NCBI GenBank assembly: GCA_039720395.1
Contig: CM077824.1
Span: forward strand, 20,793,046-20,857,045
Direction: 5' to 3'
DNA: 64,000 bases
Origin: Liquidambar formosana
Lineage: Eukaryota; Streptophyta; Magnoliopsida; Saxifragales; Altingiaceae
In this document: positions 12,701 through 22,410 of the stretch, in pieces
Numbering within the stretch: the first letter of the stretch is position 1
Layout: the number at the start of each line of letters is the position of its first letter
Made by a program: the position numbers and the translations under genes
Notes under the pieces: model-generated
Seen by the model: the letters and a program-made list of their open reading frames with translations, nothing else
What the model was told of the DNA's origin: nothing
Database searches by the model: none

Positions 12701-14679
12701 TCGAAGTGTGGATAGTGGCAAGAATGGATCCGCTTAAATACTTGTTTGAGAAACCGGCTTTGAATGGTCGTCTATCTCGGTGGTTGATTCTATTGGCGGA
12801 ATTTGAACTTGTGTATGTGACACAAAAGTCTATTAAAGGAGGGGCCGTCGCCGAATACTGCACTGAACACCCAATCCTGGGATATAGACTTAACGATGAA
12901 TTTCCCGACGAGAACCTTCTAGTTGTCGAGTGTGACGAGGTGTGGAAAATGTATTTCGACGGGGCTTCGAACCAGTATGGAGATGGGGTAGGGGTTCTGC
13001 TAATAGCTCCCGATGGTTCTCACATGCCGCTGTCGATAAAGTTGAACTTTAAGAACTCCAATAACACGGCAGAATTTGAGGCATGCGTCGCCGGATTAGA
13101 AGCCCTGTTGGCGTTGGGAGTCGAAGAAGTGGAGGTATATGGGGATTCAGCCTTAGTAATATCTCAAGTACAGAGAATATGGAGAACCCGAGAAGAACAC
13201 CTGAAGCCTTACCAAGGCTACCTAGAGAAACTGACCCAGAGATTCCGAAAAATAACCTTCACACCCTTACCCCGAGCTCACAACCAATTCGCCGACGCCT
13301 TGGCTACCTTGGCTTCCATGATTCAAATGCCCTCTGGAACCCAGATAGAGCCATTGACCATCCAACAGAAATTTAGGCCCGCACATGAAGAAGGGATTTT
13401 GGTAATTGACGGAGAGCCAGATGACGGGCACCCTTGGTACTTTGACGTTTGGAACCTCTTGGAAAAAGGGGAGTATCCGGAAAATGCCAATAAGAAGGAT
13501 CGTAGGGCATTAAGGCTGTTCGCCACACAGTTTATCATCTGCGGAGGGAAATTATTTAAAAGGTCCTATGATGGGATACACCTCCTCTGCGTAGATCGCC
13601 GCATGGGAGAAACACTTATGAGGGAAGTGCATGAAGGGGAGTGTGGGTCACACATGAATGGAAGGATGTTGGTCAAGAAGCTGATAAGGTTGGGGTATTA
13701 CTGGACAACTATGGAAACTGACTGCGTGCAGTACGTCATAAAGTGCCATCAATGCCAAGTGTACGCCAGTGCAAACTACATGCCGCCGGTGGAGTTGCAT
13801 CAATTGGCATCTCCTTGGCCATTTTCAGTATGGGGAATAGACATCATCGGAGAGATTAAGCCATCTGCAACTGGTGGGTATAAATATATTCTGGTAGCAA
13901 TCGATTATTTTACCAAATGGGTAGAAGCAGCAGCGTATGTAGAGTTGAAATCAAAACATGTGGCCAAGTTCGTCGAAACCAACATAATCTGCCGGTACGG
14001 AGTACCCCATGAGATTATTTCAGATAACGGAACGCACTTCGAAGATGAGGTCAAGAAGTTGTTCACAAAATTCGGTATCCAGCATCACAAATCTTCACCA
14101 TACAGGCCCTAGACTAATGGAGCTGTGGAGGCTGCCAACAAGAACGTCAAAACCATCCTCAGTAAAACGGCAGTAACCTACAAGGATTGGGTGGAGAAGC
14201 TTCCTTATGCATTATGGGGATATCGGACGTCCGTGAGAACTTCCACAAGCGCTACGCCCTATTCATTGGTATACAGAATGGAAGCCGTGTTACCCGTAGA
14301 GCTGGAAGTGCAGTCCCTTAGAGTTGCATTGGAAAGTCAGATTTCGGAGGTAGAATGGGCGAAAGAGCGGTATGAACAGCTGGCGCTATTGGAGGAAAGG
14401 AGGCTCAAGGCATTGTACCATGTGCAAGGTTATCAACGACGAATAGCTCGGGCCTTCAATAAAAGGGTCAGGCCGCGAAACTTGAAGGAAGGGGATTTAG
14501 TTCTTAAAGAATTTAGGGCGCCCGTGTTTGACCCTCGAGGGAAGTTCAAGCCAAATTGGGTAGGGCCCTACGTTGTCAAGACGATTTACCCAGGTGGTGC
14601 GGTCAAGTTAATGGATGGTGATGGGAACGAATTGGTGAACCCAGTTAATATGGACAGACTTCGTAAATATTATGTATAG
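9781..14679 (+). pseudogene. pol: Tat-1 pol: PR, RT, RNase H, second RNase H, IN; two stops
   Basis: A single frame of about 1,630 codons. Order: protease-like domain with DNGSALNV in place of the usual D(S/T)G (about 10204); a G-patch-like stretch PGMGLGRKGEG (about 10700); a conserved module LNGNFVKEGEDFPYCGFPEP; RT with VPVPKKDGKVRVCIDYRDLN and catalytic YVDD (about 12073); degenerate RT-linked RNase H; a second RNase H starting YFDGASNQYGDG (about 12955) with DSAL and ADALA acidic positions; integrase with an HHCC finger (about 13630-13760), GIDIIG, SDNG and the final Glu near 14135; and an IN C-terminal domain ending LRKYYV. Stops interrupt RT at 11998-12000 (TAA) and IN at 14110-14112 (TAG). 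Tandem RNase H domains point to the Tat lineage. Confidence 0.9.
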
Positions 14680-14851
14680 GCAGAGTAGTGACAATTTGGC
14701 AAAGTACTAAGTGCTCAAATTAATAATAATAGTTTTTTTATTGATTGGGGAAAATCATTACATCTTTCTGATGCTTATTCATTAACTCATAAGGGATTAA
14801 AAGCAAATGCAGGGGTACAATAGTTGATAGGGGTACGGGGGATAGTCAAGT
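14680..14851. other. Gap between convergent pol and antisense gene 2
   Basis: 172 bp separate the pol stop from the stop of the opposing minus-strand gene, so transcripts converge here. On the minus strand AATAA-like words near 14770 could serve polyadenylation. Confidence 0.4.
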
Positions 14852-16170
14852 TCACTTCTTCCTCGCCTTTGTTTCGACCTCTGTTTCCCTTTTCCTCTTG
14901 TGTTCTTCTTCTTCTTTTTCCTCTCTCTCCATGTCAGTAAACAGCCAGGTATAGTAGGACCTAGGGGGGCTAATCACTTCAGAAGGGGTGACAGCCCAAT
15001 ACACTGCCTTGTTGTACCAGTCATTCTCCACATGGTCCACATGGTTGGGTTTCCAGGGGCAGGTGTAACCAAGGTGACCCCATTTAATCGGATCCTGGCG
15101 TAGCCCTTGCTGACGATGGATGCGTATAGGGGAATAGAAAGAAACCTCCTTAAGAACAATCAGCATGACGCTGTGAGGAAGGATCAGATTTCGAACAGCA
15201 TAAGAGGTCCTCCACCAAGGACAGAGCCAGCGAATATTGTGGCAGGATATGGATTCCAGCAAATCCCGGGCTTGCTCGACATTTGGGAAAGGTTTGGTGA
15301 CTTTCCTATAACGATAATGCTGCGGGTGGTATGTCCAGATACTCATGGCAAGATCTTCGACCAGTTTTAGGCGTTCGAACAGCCAAATCTGCATCACAAA
15401 GGAGAAAAGGCAGAATGCTCAACAGACCATGCACGCACGTACATGGATTATGCACGTACGTGCATGGACAATGCATGTACGATCATGCCATCAAAAAAAA
15501 AATCCGAGAAAATAAAAGAAGAAGAGAGAGAAACCTGTAGAAGGAGGGGGCTGCCACCAAAGGAGAAACTATCACTCCGCGCCACACGATCGAGCCCGTT
15601 CAGAGTATCTGCCAAGATAACCATGCTGGGGTTGAAATCCTTGATCTCTGGGATCATGCGAACAATAAAAGTCTCCAGGCTGGACGACTCATCTCTGAAA
15701 AAGAGGGCAGCAAGAGCACAGAGGCACGCCGCACGCAACTAATAGACCCGAGTCTGGCCAGCAGGAGGCATAGGACGAGATACGAAATATTCGGTGAGTT
15801 TCGCCACGTCCACCTTAAAGCTCGAAGTCCACCCTTGCACCATTCGCACAGAAAGGACTAGGAACTGGGCCACCTCTGTAGCAGGGACCTTATCAACAGG
15901 GGGAAGAAGCAAGCCATTGAAGCTAGTTCGCCCTATGATACCGCCAAAATCTTCGAGTGTGGGGCACAACTCATTCAGATTAAATCGGAAGACGTGGCGG
16001 GTTGGTTTCCAGTATTTTGAAGCAACGAGAAGAAAAGTGTAGTTGATTTTCACCCGACAGTAGTCAAACAAGCATGGAAGGCCGAAAGCTTCTTTGAAAT
16101 CATCCCGAGCTCGGTTATCAAAGGACAAGAGCCATCGTTTTATGTCCTTGACAAACTTAGGGTCTTCCAT
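14852..16170 (-). pseudogene. Tat-1 antisense gene 2: plant retroelement accessory protein, two exons, one stop
   Basis: Minus-strand exon 1 at 16170-15535 (212 codons) and exon 2 at 15388-14852 (178 codons plus stop). The intron at 15534-15389 begins GT after CTACAG, ends GATGCAG and is phase 0. The product aligns over its length with the Tat-2 antisense protein (shared blocks VFRFN-ELCPT, LA-TLNGLD, GGSP-LLQ, NI-W). Both resemble the plant-retroelement family sometimes labelled DUF7745 or a plant-mobile-domain relative; I recognise the type, not a biochemical function. The C-terminus is a Lys/Glu/Arg-rich tail. One in-frame TAG at 15741-15739 interrupts exon 1. The intron holds a phased palindrome array and another lies just upstream of the gene. 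Confidence 0.75.
15429..15486. promoter_or_regulatory. Phased palindrome array inside the intron of antisense gene 2
   Basis: Three 16-bp variants at 15429-15444, 15450-15465 (perfect ATGCACGTACGTGCAT) and 15471-15486. Centre spacing is 21 and 21 bp. The array fills much of the 146-nt intron. Confidence 0.85.
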
Positions 16171-16692
16171 CGTAGGGTTTCAGTGGAGAAGAACGAAGGA
16201 GGGGGCTCGTTTTTATGCAGAAAAGTTGCCAAATCGGTGAAGTTTGAGAAAAAGGAAAGTGAAGGCCCCATGGTCGTACGAGCATAAGCCATGCACGTAC
16301 GAGCATGGCCTGTGCACGTACGAGCATGGCCTATGCACGTACGTGCCCAGACCCCTTTCCACGTGTTTTCGTCCCCTTTTCTCGATTTTACGGTCTTGTT
16401 GCTGTCATGTGAGGCCTTTTGGGGTGTTCTCCCTGTATTAAACGGCTTGCTATTTATCCTAGCGCAATGGAAAAGGAAAAATGGCAAACATCGCGGCGTA
16501 CAAGGAAAGGAAAAAGAGAAAAACAAGCCATATTTGATATCTCACAGCCATAAAAGAAGAGTAACAATCATGTCCAAATATATAGAAAGGGAAGGAGAAA
16601 TGAGTACATGTCCAAATCTACAGAAAGGGAAGGAGAAATGAGTACATGTCCAAAAAAAAAATAAATATCCCCAAATATCCAAAACAAATACA
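16171..16692 (-). promoter_or_regulatory. Promoter region of antisense gene 2 with four phased palindromes
   Basis: This is the gap between antisense genes 1 and 2. A TATA-like CATAAAAA lies at 16217-16210 on the minus strand, about 40 bp before the ATG; Tat-2 has CTATAAAAA in the matching place. Four palindrome variants follow upstream at 16270-16285, 16291-16306, 16312-16327 and 16333-16348, each 21 bp from the next. Further up, at about 16565-16650, is a roughly 47-bp direct repeat containing AGAAAGGGAAGGAGAAATGA. Confidence 0.65.
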
Positions 16693-19364
16693 TCAACGCG
16701 GAACATATAAAGGTGTCTGGGCAAGAGAGGCTGGCGGACTGTCGTCACCACCATCATCACCACCATCACCACCATCGCCGTCATCCTCGTCAGCCCCGAA
16801 GCCGTCCCAATCCTCTCCAGCAGGAGCTTGCTCCGCAATCACTAACCTGCGAGAGAGAGACGTGACCATGACCTTCAGGCTCCCCACCATCCGCAAAAGT
16901 GTCGAGGACTCCTCACGGGTGAGCTGCGAGTAGAAAAGCAATGGGCGATCGTTAGGACATGCATGCTTTACTTGTATATATGCGTGAAAACTAACAAATG
17001 CAGGAACTTGGAAACTCACCGGCCTAGTACCCTCAGCCATCGGGTACCCAATGCACCTGTTTAGCCTGGGGATATCCTCCTCCATAGCTAAATCAGGCGT
17101 GACATGGAAGGGCACGCTCCACCCCGGCATGATGGGGGCCAACCCAGCAGGCGCATCTGCAGTAGGAGCAGCCTGCGGAAAGAAGTCAAGCACAGGTGTT
17201 AAAAAGAAAGCAGAAATGGGAAATTAACAAGACTCAGGAAAGGGTATACATACCGGCGCAACAAAGATGCTGCCCATCAACCGCTCCCGCGCAAAGGAGG
17301 CGTAGTCAATCTCCTCGGCAGATAGACGATCCGTATAAGGGATCATGGCCCGCCAGGCAGCCAGGTCACTCGATGTCGCCTCAGCAGGGATAGCGACAAA
17401 ACGGGGGGGATCCACTGGGACCGGAAGACCTCCCACACCCACGTCAGCAATCTGCCATACCACCCTCTCTGCGAGATAGAAAGAGCAGACCCCAGGGCAC
17501 TCGAACACCATGGACAAGGTGGAGAGCGTCAAGGCAGTAGCATCCCACTCGGCAGGGGCGCGTGCAGGGGTGCCCTCCCAGGGGCATGGGATGATCTGTG
17601 GAAAAGCAGTAATAGGGTGAATATAGGAGTATAATGCTACCAACCGTACCATTAAAGTAAAATAGGACTTACCCGATCGACGGTCAGCTCGTCCAGGAAG
17701 CGACGGGAGCTCCAATAGTCGTGCTTGTCGATGGGGGAATCCGGATCCGCGCGAAAGTACCGACCTGCCCAAAGCTGCACAAGTAGATGTGATAAGAAAC
17801 CAATATGGAATGACAGTTAAGGAAAAAGAAAAGAAACAAAAGAGGGGGAAAAGGAAGGGATATATACCGCCCAGACCCGCCAGTGGCTAACCATGGACTG
17901 AACAGCCATATGACTCAGCGAGTCCATAGCCGAAATCACGTGGCCGTACACCGCCGCCCCCCAGCTAAACTCGCAGGCCCTCCCTAAGTCCCTCAAGGCC
18001 AGCAACCAGCCAAAAGGGACTATCTGCACTGCATTCGGGACTAGATAGCCCCCTATCAGAAACAGCAAATACCCGCGTGCCATCCAGATCCGCTGGGCGG
18101 CTGTACCCTGCCCCTGGGTGGACATACGGTCATATACGTCCAAGATGAAGATGGAGGCGCTGTCGTACTCAATCCCCAAAAGCTCCTGGGAGAGTCTCTC
18201 CCTCTCGCTCTCCTCATGGTCGAAAGGAAGCGGAAGGCCATCCATACACAAACCGGTGAGGCGGTAGAAGTAGTAGGGGGTCAAGGTCAGCTCCCGGCCT
18301 GCAATATGGAAAGTATGGGTGGTGTCCCACCACCTCTCAGCCATACAGTGAATGAAAGCCCGGTCGCTGTCGTCCACCAACCCTGAGATCACCGTCCCAA
18401 AACCAGCACCGGTAACCAGGGCCTTCGTCTCCGCTGTGAGACAAGCCCACCACGCCTTCGCGTTCACCACGCCTCCACGGGTGACGAGCAGCTTGGGCAA
18501 CTGTTGCACAAGGTGAAACCAGGTAAGCACAGCACATGTATGTATATTTGCAGCATAATAAAAAGGGAAAAAATCCAAAAACAATGAGGAAAACCCAGCA
18601 GGCATGCACGTACATACCTTAAGCACGTACGTGCATCAGGCAGGCACGTACGTGCCTACGACCATTTTTGCTTCTTTTTGAATCCCCACCCCACATTCAT
18701 TGCACGATTAAAAAAAAAAAAAAAAAAAAAAAAAAGAAGGTCAAGCACGTACGTGCATGCCGTAAGCACGTACGTGCATGCCGTAAGCACGTACGTGCAT
18801 AAGTCAGGCACGTACGTACATCTGGTTGTTACCGCTCCCATCCCCCATTACACCCATGTGAACCCGTGGGGTTTCGAGCCCCCACACCTGTTTCGAACCT
18901 CGGAAAGGCTTAAGTATGTTTCATTCCACAATTAATTGGAAAAGAATGGGTCAAATCCGGATAAAGACACGTGCGCACGCATAAGATGAACGTACGCACG
19001 TTCGATACGTGCGTACGTGCCTTTAGCCAGATTTTTTCCCAGTTCTTCCTCGTCTCGGTGACATCCCATCAAAATCCCCAGATTTTGCCCCCTCACATTT
19101 GTTTTCATAACCCGAAGTCAAGGTTTCGTTTCGGTAACCGAAAATGAAATAAACATTGCGGAAATAAAAACTTACTCGGCCTAACGCGGCAAGATGGGAG
19201 GCGTGCTCGGTGGGGCGGAGAAGAATGCCACCCTCACTACGTCGGAGGCGAGGCTGGTGCCGCCACCTCTGAATCGCGGGTCTCCCTAGCTCGTCAGGGT
19301 CCCTCGTCGGTGCGGCACCTGACGTACTCGCCTTCGCCGATGTGCGCTGACGTTTGGGTGCCAT
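16693..19364 (-). CDS. Tat-1 antisense gene 1: intact plant-mobile-domain protein, six exons, 549 aa
   Basis: Minus-strand exons at 19364-19176, 18500-17868, 17774-17673, 17595-17254, 17172-17020 and 16923-16693. Each is a whole number of codons (63, 211, 34, 114, 51, 76 plus stop), so all five introns are phase 0. All have GT...AG ends, several matching GTAAGT or GTGAGT. No stop or shift interrupts the 549 codons. Exon 1 is basic and Ser/Thr-rich (MAPKRQRTSAKASTSG). Exon 2 carries the plant-mobile/aminotransferase-like domain (AERWWDTTHTFHIAGRELTL, YRLTGL, LLFLIGGYLVPN). The last exon ends in an Asp/Gly-rich acidic stretch (DEDDGDGGDGGDDGG). Host plant-mobile-domain proteins act in transposon silencing; the role of element-borne copies is not known. 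The exon structure is my reading from splice consensus and frame. Confidence 0.8.
18501..19175 (-). promoter_or_regulatory. Intron 1 of antisense gene 1, with three palindrome arrays
   Basis: This 675-nt intron is much longer than the other four (77-96 nt). It holds three groups of the Tat-1 palindrome: 18604-18657 (three copies, spacings 17 and 21), 18743-18822 (four copies, spacings 21, 21, 21) and 18967-19021 (three degenerate copies about 21 bp apart). A 25-nt A run lies near 18710-18735. The enrichment of arrays in one long first intron suggests an enhancer-like or protein-recruitment role, by inference. Confidence 0.75.
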
Positions 19365-19466
19365 GAGTGTGCTCGAATGAGGTCGAGGAGCAGGAGGTGA
19401 GGATGGGAGATGTAACGTCTCTTGGTTTGTAGGAGTGTACGTGAGAATTATGGGGAGTGGGTGCAA

Positions 19467-19474
19467 GTTTATAG
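19467..19474 (-). promoter_or_regulatory. TATA box of antisense gene 1
   Basis: CTATAAAC on the minus strand, about 105 bp before the ATG at 19364, giving a leader of roughly 75-80 nt. Upstream are a near-palindrome AAACGACGCCGTTT (19513-19526) and a degenerate palindrome array (19560-19617). Confidence 0.6.
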
Positions 19475-19559
19475 GCGTTCGCCTTTTGAACTACCCCATA
19501 ACCATGCACCGGAAACGACGCCGTTTGGGGGAGTCTTTTTGAATACCCATGAAAACCGG

Positions 19560-19617
19560 ATGCACGTACATGCATAAGGCCTGATCGTATGAGCTTGACC
19601 AAGGCACATGCGATCAT
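19560..19617. promoter_or_regulatory. Degenerate phased palindrome array upstream of antisense gene 1
   Basis: Three variants (ATGCACGTACATGCAT, then GATCGTATGAGC, then GCACATGCGATCAT) keep 21-bp centre spacing (19567.5, 19588.5, 19609.5) although the sequence has drifted. It lies about 90 bp upstream of the TATA box. Confidence 0.7.
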
Positions 19618-19690
19618 GGACTTCGATTGCAGATTTATTTGCGGTTCGACTCGGTAATCAACCAATCCAAACTCGTTTTAAAATATCCCT

Positions 19691-20742
19691 TCAATCAACC
19701 CGAATTTAATTGGAATTCACCTCGCGAATTTCAATTCGAGATCTAATCAACCCGGATGTAATTGGAATTCACCCCGCGAATCTCAATTCGAGATCTAATC
19801 AACCCGGATTTAATTGGAATTCACCCCGCGAATTTCAATTTGGAATTTAATCAACCCGGATTTAATTGGAATTTCCTCCGCGAATTTCAATTCGGAACTT
19901 AATCAACCCGGATTTAATTGGAATTCACCCCGCGAATTTCAATTCGAGATTTAATCAACCCGGATTTAATTGGAATTCACCCCGCGAATTTCAATTCGGA
20001 ATTTAATCAACCCGGATTTAATTGGAATTTCCTCCGCGAATTTCAATTCGGAACTTAATCAACCCGGATTTAATTGGGATTCACCCCGCAAATTTCAATT
20101 CGAGATTTAAGCAACCCGGAGTTAATTGGAATTCACCCCACGAATTTCAATTCGAGATTTAATCAACCCGGACTTAATTGGAATTCACCCCGCGAATTTC
20201 AATTTGAGATTTAATCAACCCGGACTTAATTGGAATTCACCCCGCGAATTTCAATTCGAGACTTAATCAACCCGGATTTAATTGGGATTCACCCCGGACT
20301 TAATTGGAATTCACCCCGCGAATTTCAATTCGAGACTTAATCAACCCGGATTTAATTGGGATTCACCCCGCGAATTTCAATTCGGAATTTAATCAATCTG
20401 GATCTAATTGGAATTTACTCCGCAAATTTCAATCCGAGATTTAATCAACCCGAAGTTAATTGGAATTCACCCCGCGAATTTCAATTCGAGATTTAATCAA
20501 CCCGGACTTAATTGGAATTCACCCCGCGAATTTCAATTCGAGATTTAATCAACCCGGATTTAATTGGAATTCACCCCGCGAATTTCAATTCGAGACTTAA
20601 TCAACCCGGATTTAATTGGGATCCACCCCGCGAATTTCAATTCGGAATTTAATCAATCTAGATCTAATTGGAATTTACTCCGCAGATTTCAATTCGAAAT
20701 TTAATCAACTTGGATTTAATTGGAATTTACCCCGCGAATTTA
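19691..20742. repeat. Tat-1 3' tandem array, 52-bp unit, about 20 copies
   Basis: The unit contains TTAATCAACCCGGATTTAA followed by a potential hairpin: AATTGGAATTC, loop ACCCCGC, GAATTTCAATT, with one G-T pair. Some units carry changes in both arms. One unit near 20284-20297 is truncated. Tandem arrays between the coding region and the 3' LTR are known in Ogre/Tat elements and can seed satellites. Confidence 0.88.
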
Positions 20743-20983
20743 AAAATGGTAAAATTCCCCGAAGGCCACCTTCCGATTGCCCCGGAAAGGTATTACCATG
20801 AACTACGGTAGGTCTGATCCTCGTTAAGAGGTACGTAGGAAGTAGGGGGCCTCCCCTAATCCGACCTTCATACATACAAATTGTCTCATTTAAGGTTTGT
20901 CGGAGCCGATTGGTCCAAAATGAGTGTTTCCGGATCTTTTAATTTTGTTCATTATATGAGCAAAATCAAAAGAAGGGGCAAAC
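20743..20983 (+). other. Tat-1 unique 3' region with conserved ACGT motif and polypurine tract
   Basis: Contains GAACTACGG then TCTGATCCTC then GGTACGTAGGA at 20800-20840, a motif pair also found twice in Tat-2. The stretch ends with AAAAGAAGGGGCAAAC directly before the 3' LTR (about 20968-20983), the expected polypurine tract for plus-strand priming. Confidence 0.7.
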
Positions 20984-22405
20984 TGTTAACACCCCATTTT
21001 GTACCACTTGACACCGCGAGCCACTTTTTAAGACCCAATGATAAAGGGCAGTAGCCAACGGACCATCGCAAGCACGCCCGAAGGACTCACGGAGACACAG
21101 CAGGCCTTTGGCCTTAGTTTGATACCCCATGCACGTACGTGCATGGGATATGCACGTACGTGCATATAGCATGCACGTACGATCATGGCCTCCTTTTTTG
21201 AATTCCACCTCTTTCCCCCCGAAATTGCTTCTTACCATATGCAGCTCCCATGCTGACGGCTGCTCAGTGGCGGCTGGGAAACCCTAGAAACCCCCGAATC
21301 AAACCCTAATCCCCGCCTATAAATACCCCGCTTTCATTCAAGAGAAGGGATCGGAATTTTTGGCTACCAAACCACTACTCTAAAAACCCGAAATTGGCGG
21401 CTGTGTCTACGAGGAGTCCGAAAGGCAAAATTGGCGGAGGAATTGCTGCTGCCCGTACCTGAGGGTAATGATTCCCAACTCCTAATTCCATTTTCTTTGG
21501 TAGTTCTTTATGATTACTTGCAATATGACATGAAATGAGAGTAGGTTTCATTAAAACTCTTCATTCGGTGCTTGCATTTAGGACATAGTTAAAATCAACT
21601 TGATAGAAATTTCATTGTTACATATAGGGATTTCGAATGGGTTTTCTTATTTGTTTTAAGCACAAAGGGGGAAATGAGATCTATAAGTTGACTCTAGCAT
21701 TCGTATCTGTTCACATATGCATATATTTATATTAAACTGTGTCTGTGGCATCAATATGCATGCTTAACATTCAGATCTAGGGTGCCAATGTCATTTTTGA
21801 AGCATGATTCGAATTGTTCATAGGTTTTTTTAACTTGGCAGTAGCATGGTAGGCATATATATGTATCTAGGGAAGCATTCATCAGAAGGCATGTACGTAC
21901 GTGCATTAGGGATGCACGTACGTGCATCTCATATGCACGTACGTGCATGACCCTGTTTTTTTTTCAGATTAATTCTCTTTTCTCTTTTACAAGCAGCACA
22001 GGCAGTGTAAGTTCTCTGTCGATTTCACATCTTTTCCCTTGTATGTGTGTATATGCTCAAATACTTCTCTTTAATCCCTCTTTATCTTCCATCATTGCAT
22101 GCCATTACTTGATTTTACCTTATTGCCTGCGTAGTGGTTGAGTTCAATTGAGTCCTTTTTAATTAAAGCCAATAAATGTATGTGGGGGCCGGATTTTAAC
22201 CGGGCGTAGATGGGTGCCTAACACCTTCCCATCCGCGTACCCTAGCTCCGAACCTTGATTCCTTTGGTAATGACGAGTTGGGCCCTTGCTAGGGGTCAAT
22301 CGGTTCCCGAGGCCAAAATCGGGTGGCGACTCCCTCTCCGCCCTAATCGTTCGTGGTTAGTGGCGTACTCCCGAGCCGACGTGGTGAAAGGACACGGCGC
22401 TCACA
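20984..22405 (+). repeat. Tat-1 3' LTR
   Basis: Copy of 5820-7240, 1422 bp, ending CTCACA before the GAGAC duplication. It retains both palindrome arrays (21129-21186 and 21891-21948) and the TATA box. About 23 differences from the 5' copy, counted by eye, with one apparent transversion. Confidence 0.93.
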
Positions 22406-22410
22406 GAGAC
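22406..22410. repeat. Target-site duplication of Tat-1, right copy
   Basis: GAGAC, identical to 5815-5819. Confidence 0.9.

Larger units (their letters stand above)
5820..22405 (+). mobile_element. Tat-1: complete Ty3/gypsy Tat-lineage LTR retrotransposon, 16.6 kb
   Basis: The element has LTRs of 1421 and 1422 bp, a perfect 5-bp target duplication, a PBS, plus-strand gag-PR-RT-RNaseH-IN, two minus-strand genes, a 52-bp tandem array and a PPT. A second, captured-type RNase H after the RT-linked one, antisense 3' genes and 3' tandem repeats are known features of the Tat lineage (Ogre, Retand, Grande and relatives). Counting by eye, the LTRs differ by about 23 substitutions and one T-run indel, roughly 98.3% identity, and nearly all changes are transitions. 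Gag and pol are disabled, while the first antisense gene is open. The element sits inside Helitron A. Confidence 0.93.

Noticed and set aside
8469..14112. In-frame stops in Tat-1 as programmed readthrough sites
   Set aside because: They fall inside catalytic domains, differ in position from Tat-2, and several are separated by short distances; decay is simpler.
16140..16526. Frames with repeated ARTC/GHARTC or MHVRA-type peptides on either strand
   Set aside because: A 21-bp repeat equals seven codons, so arrays yield periodic peptides in any frame. They sit in promoter or intron DNA of the antisense genes.
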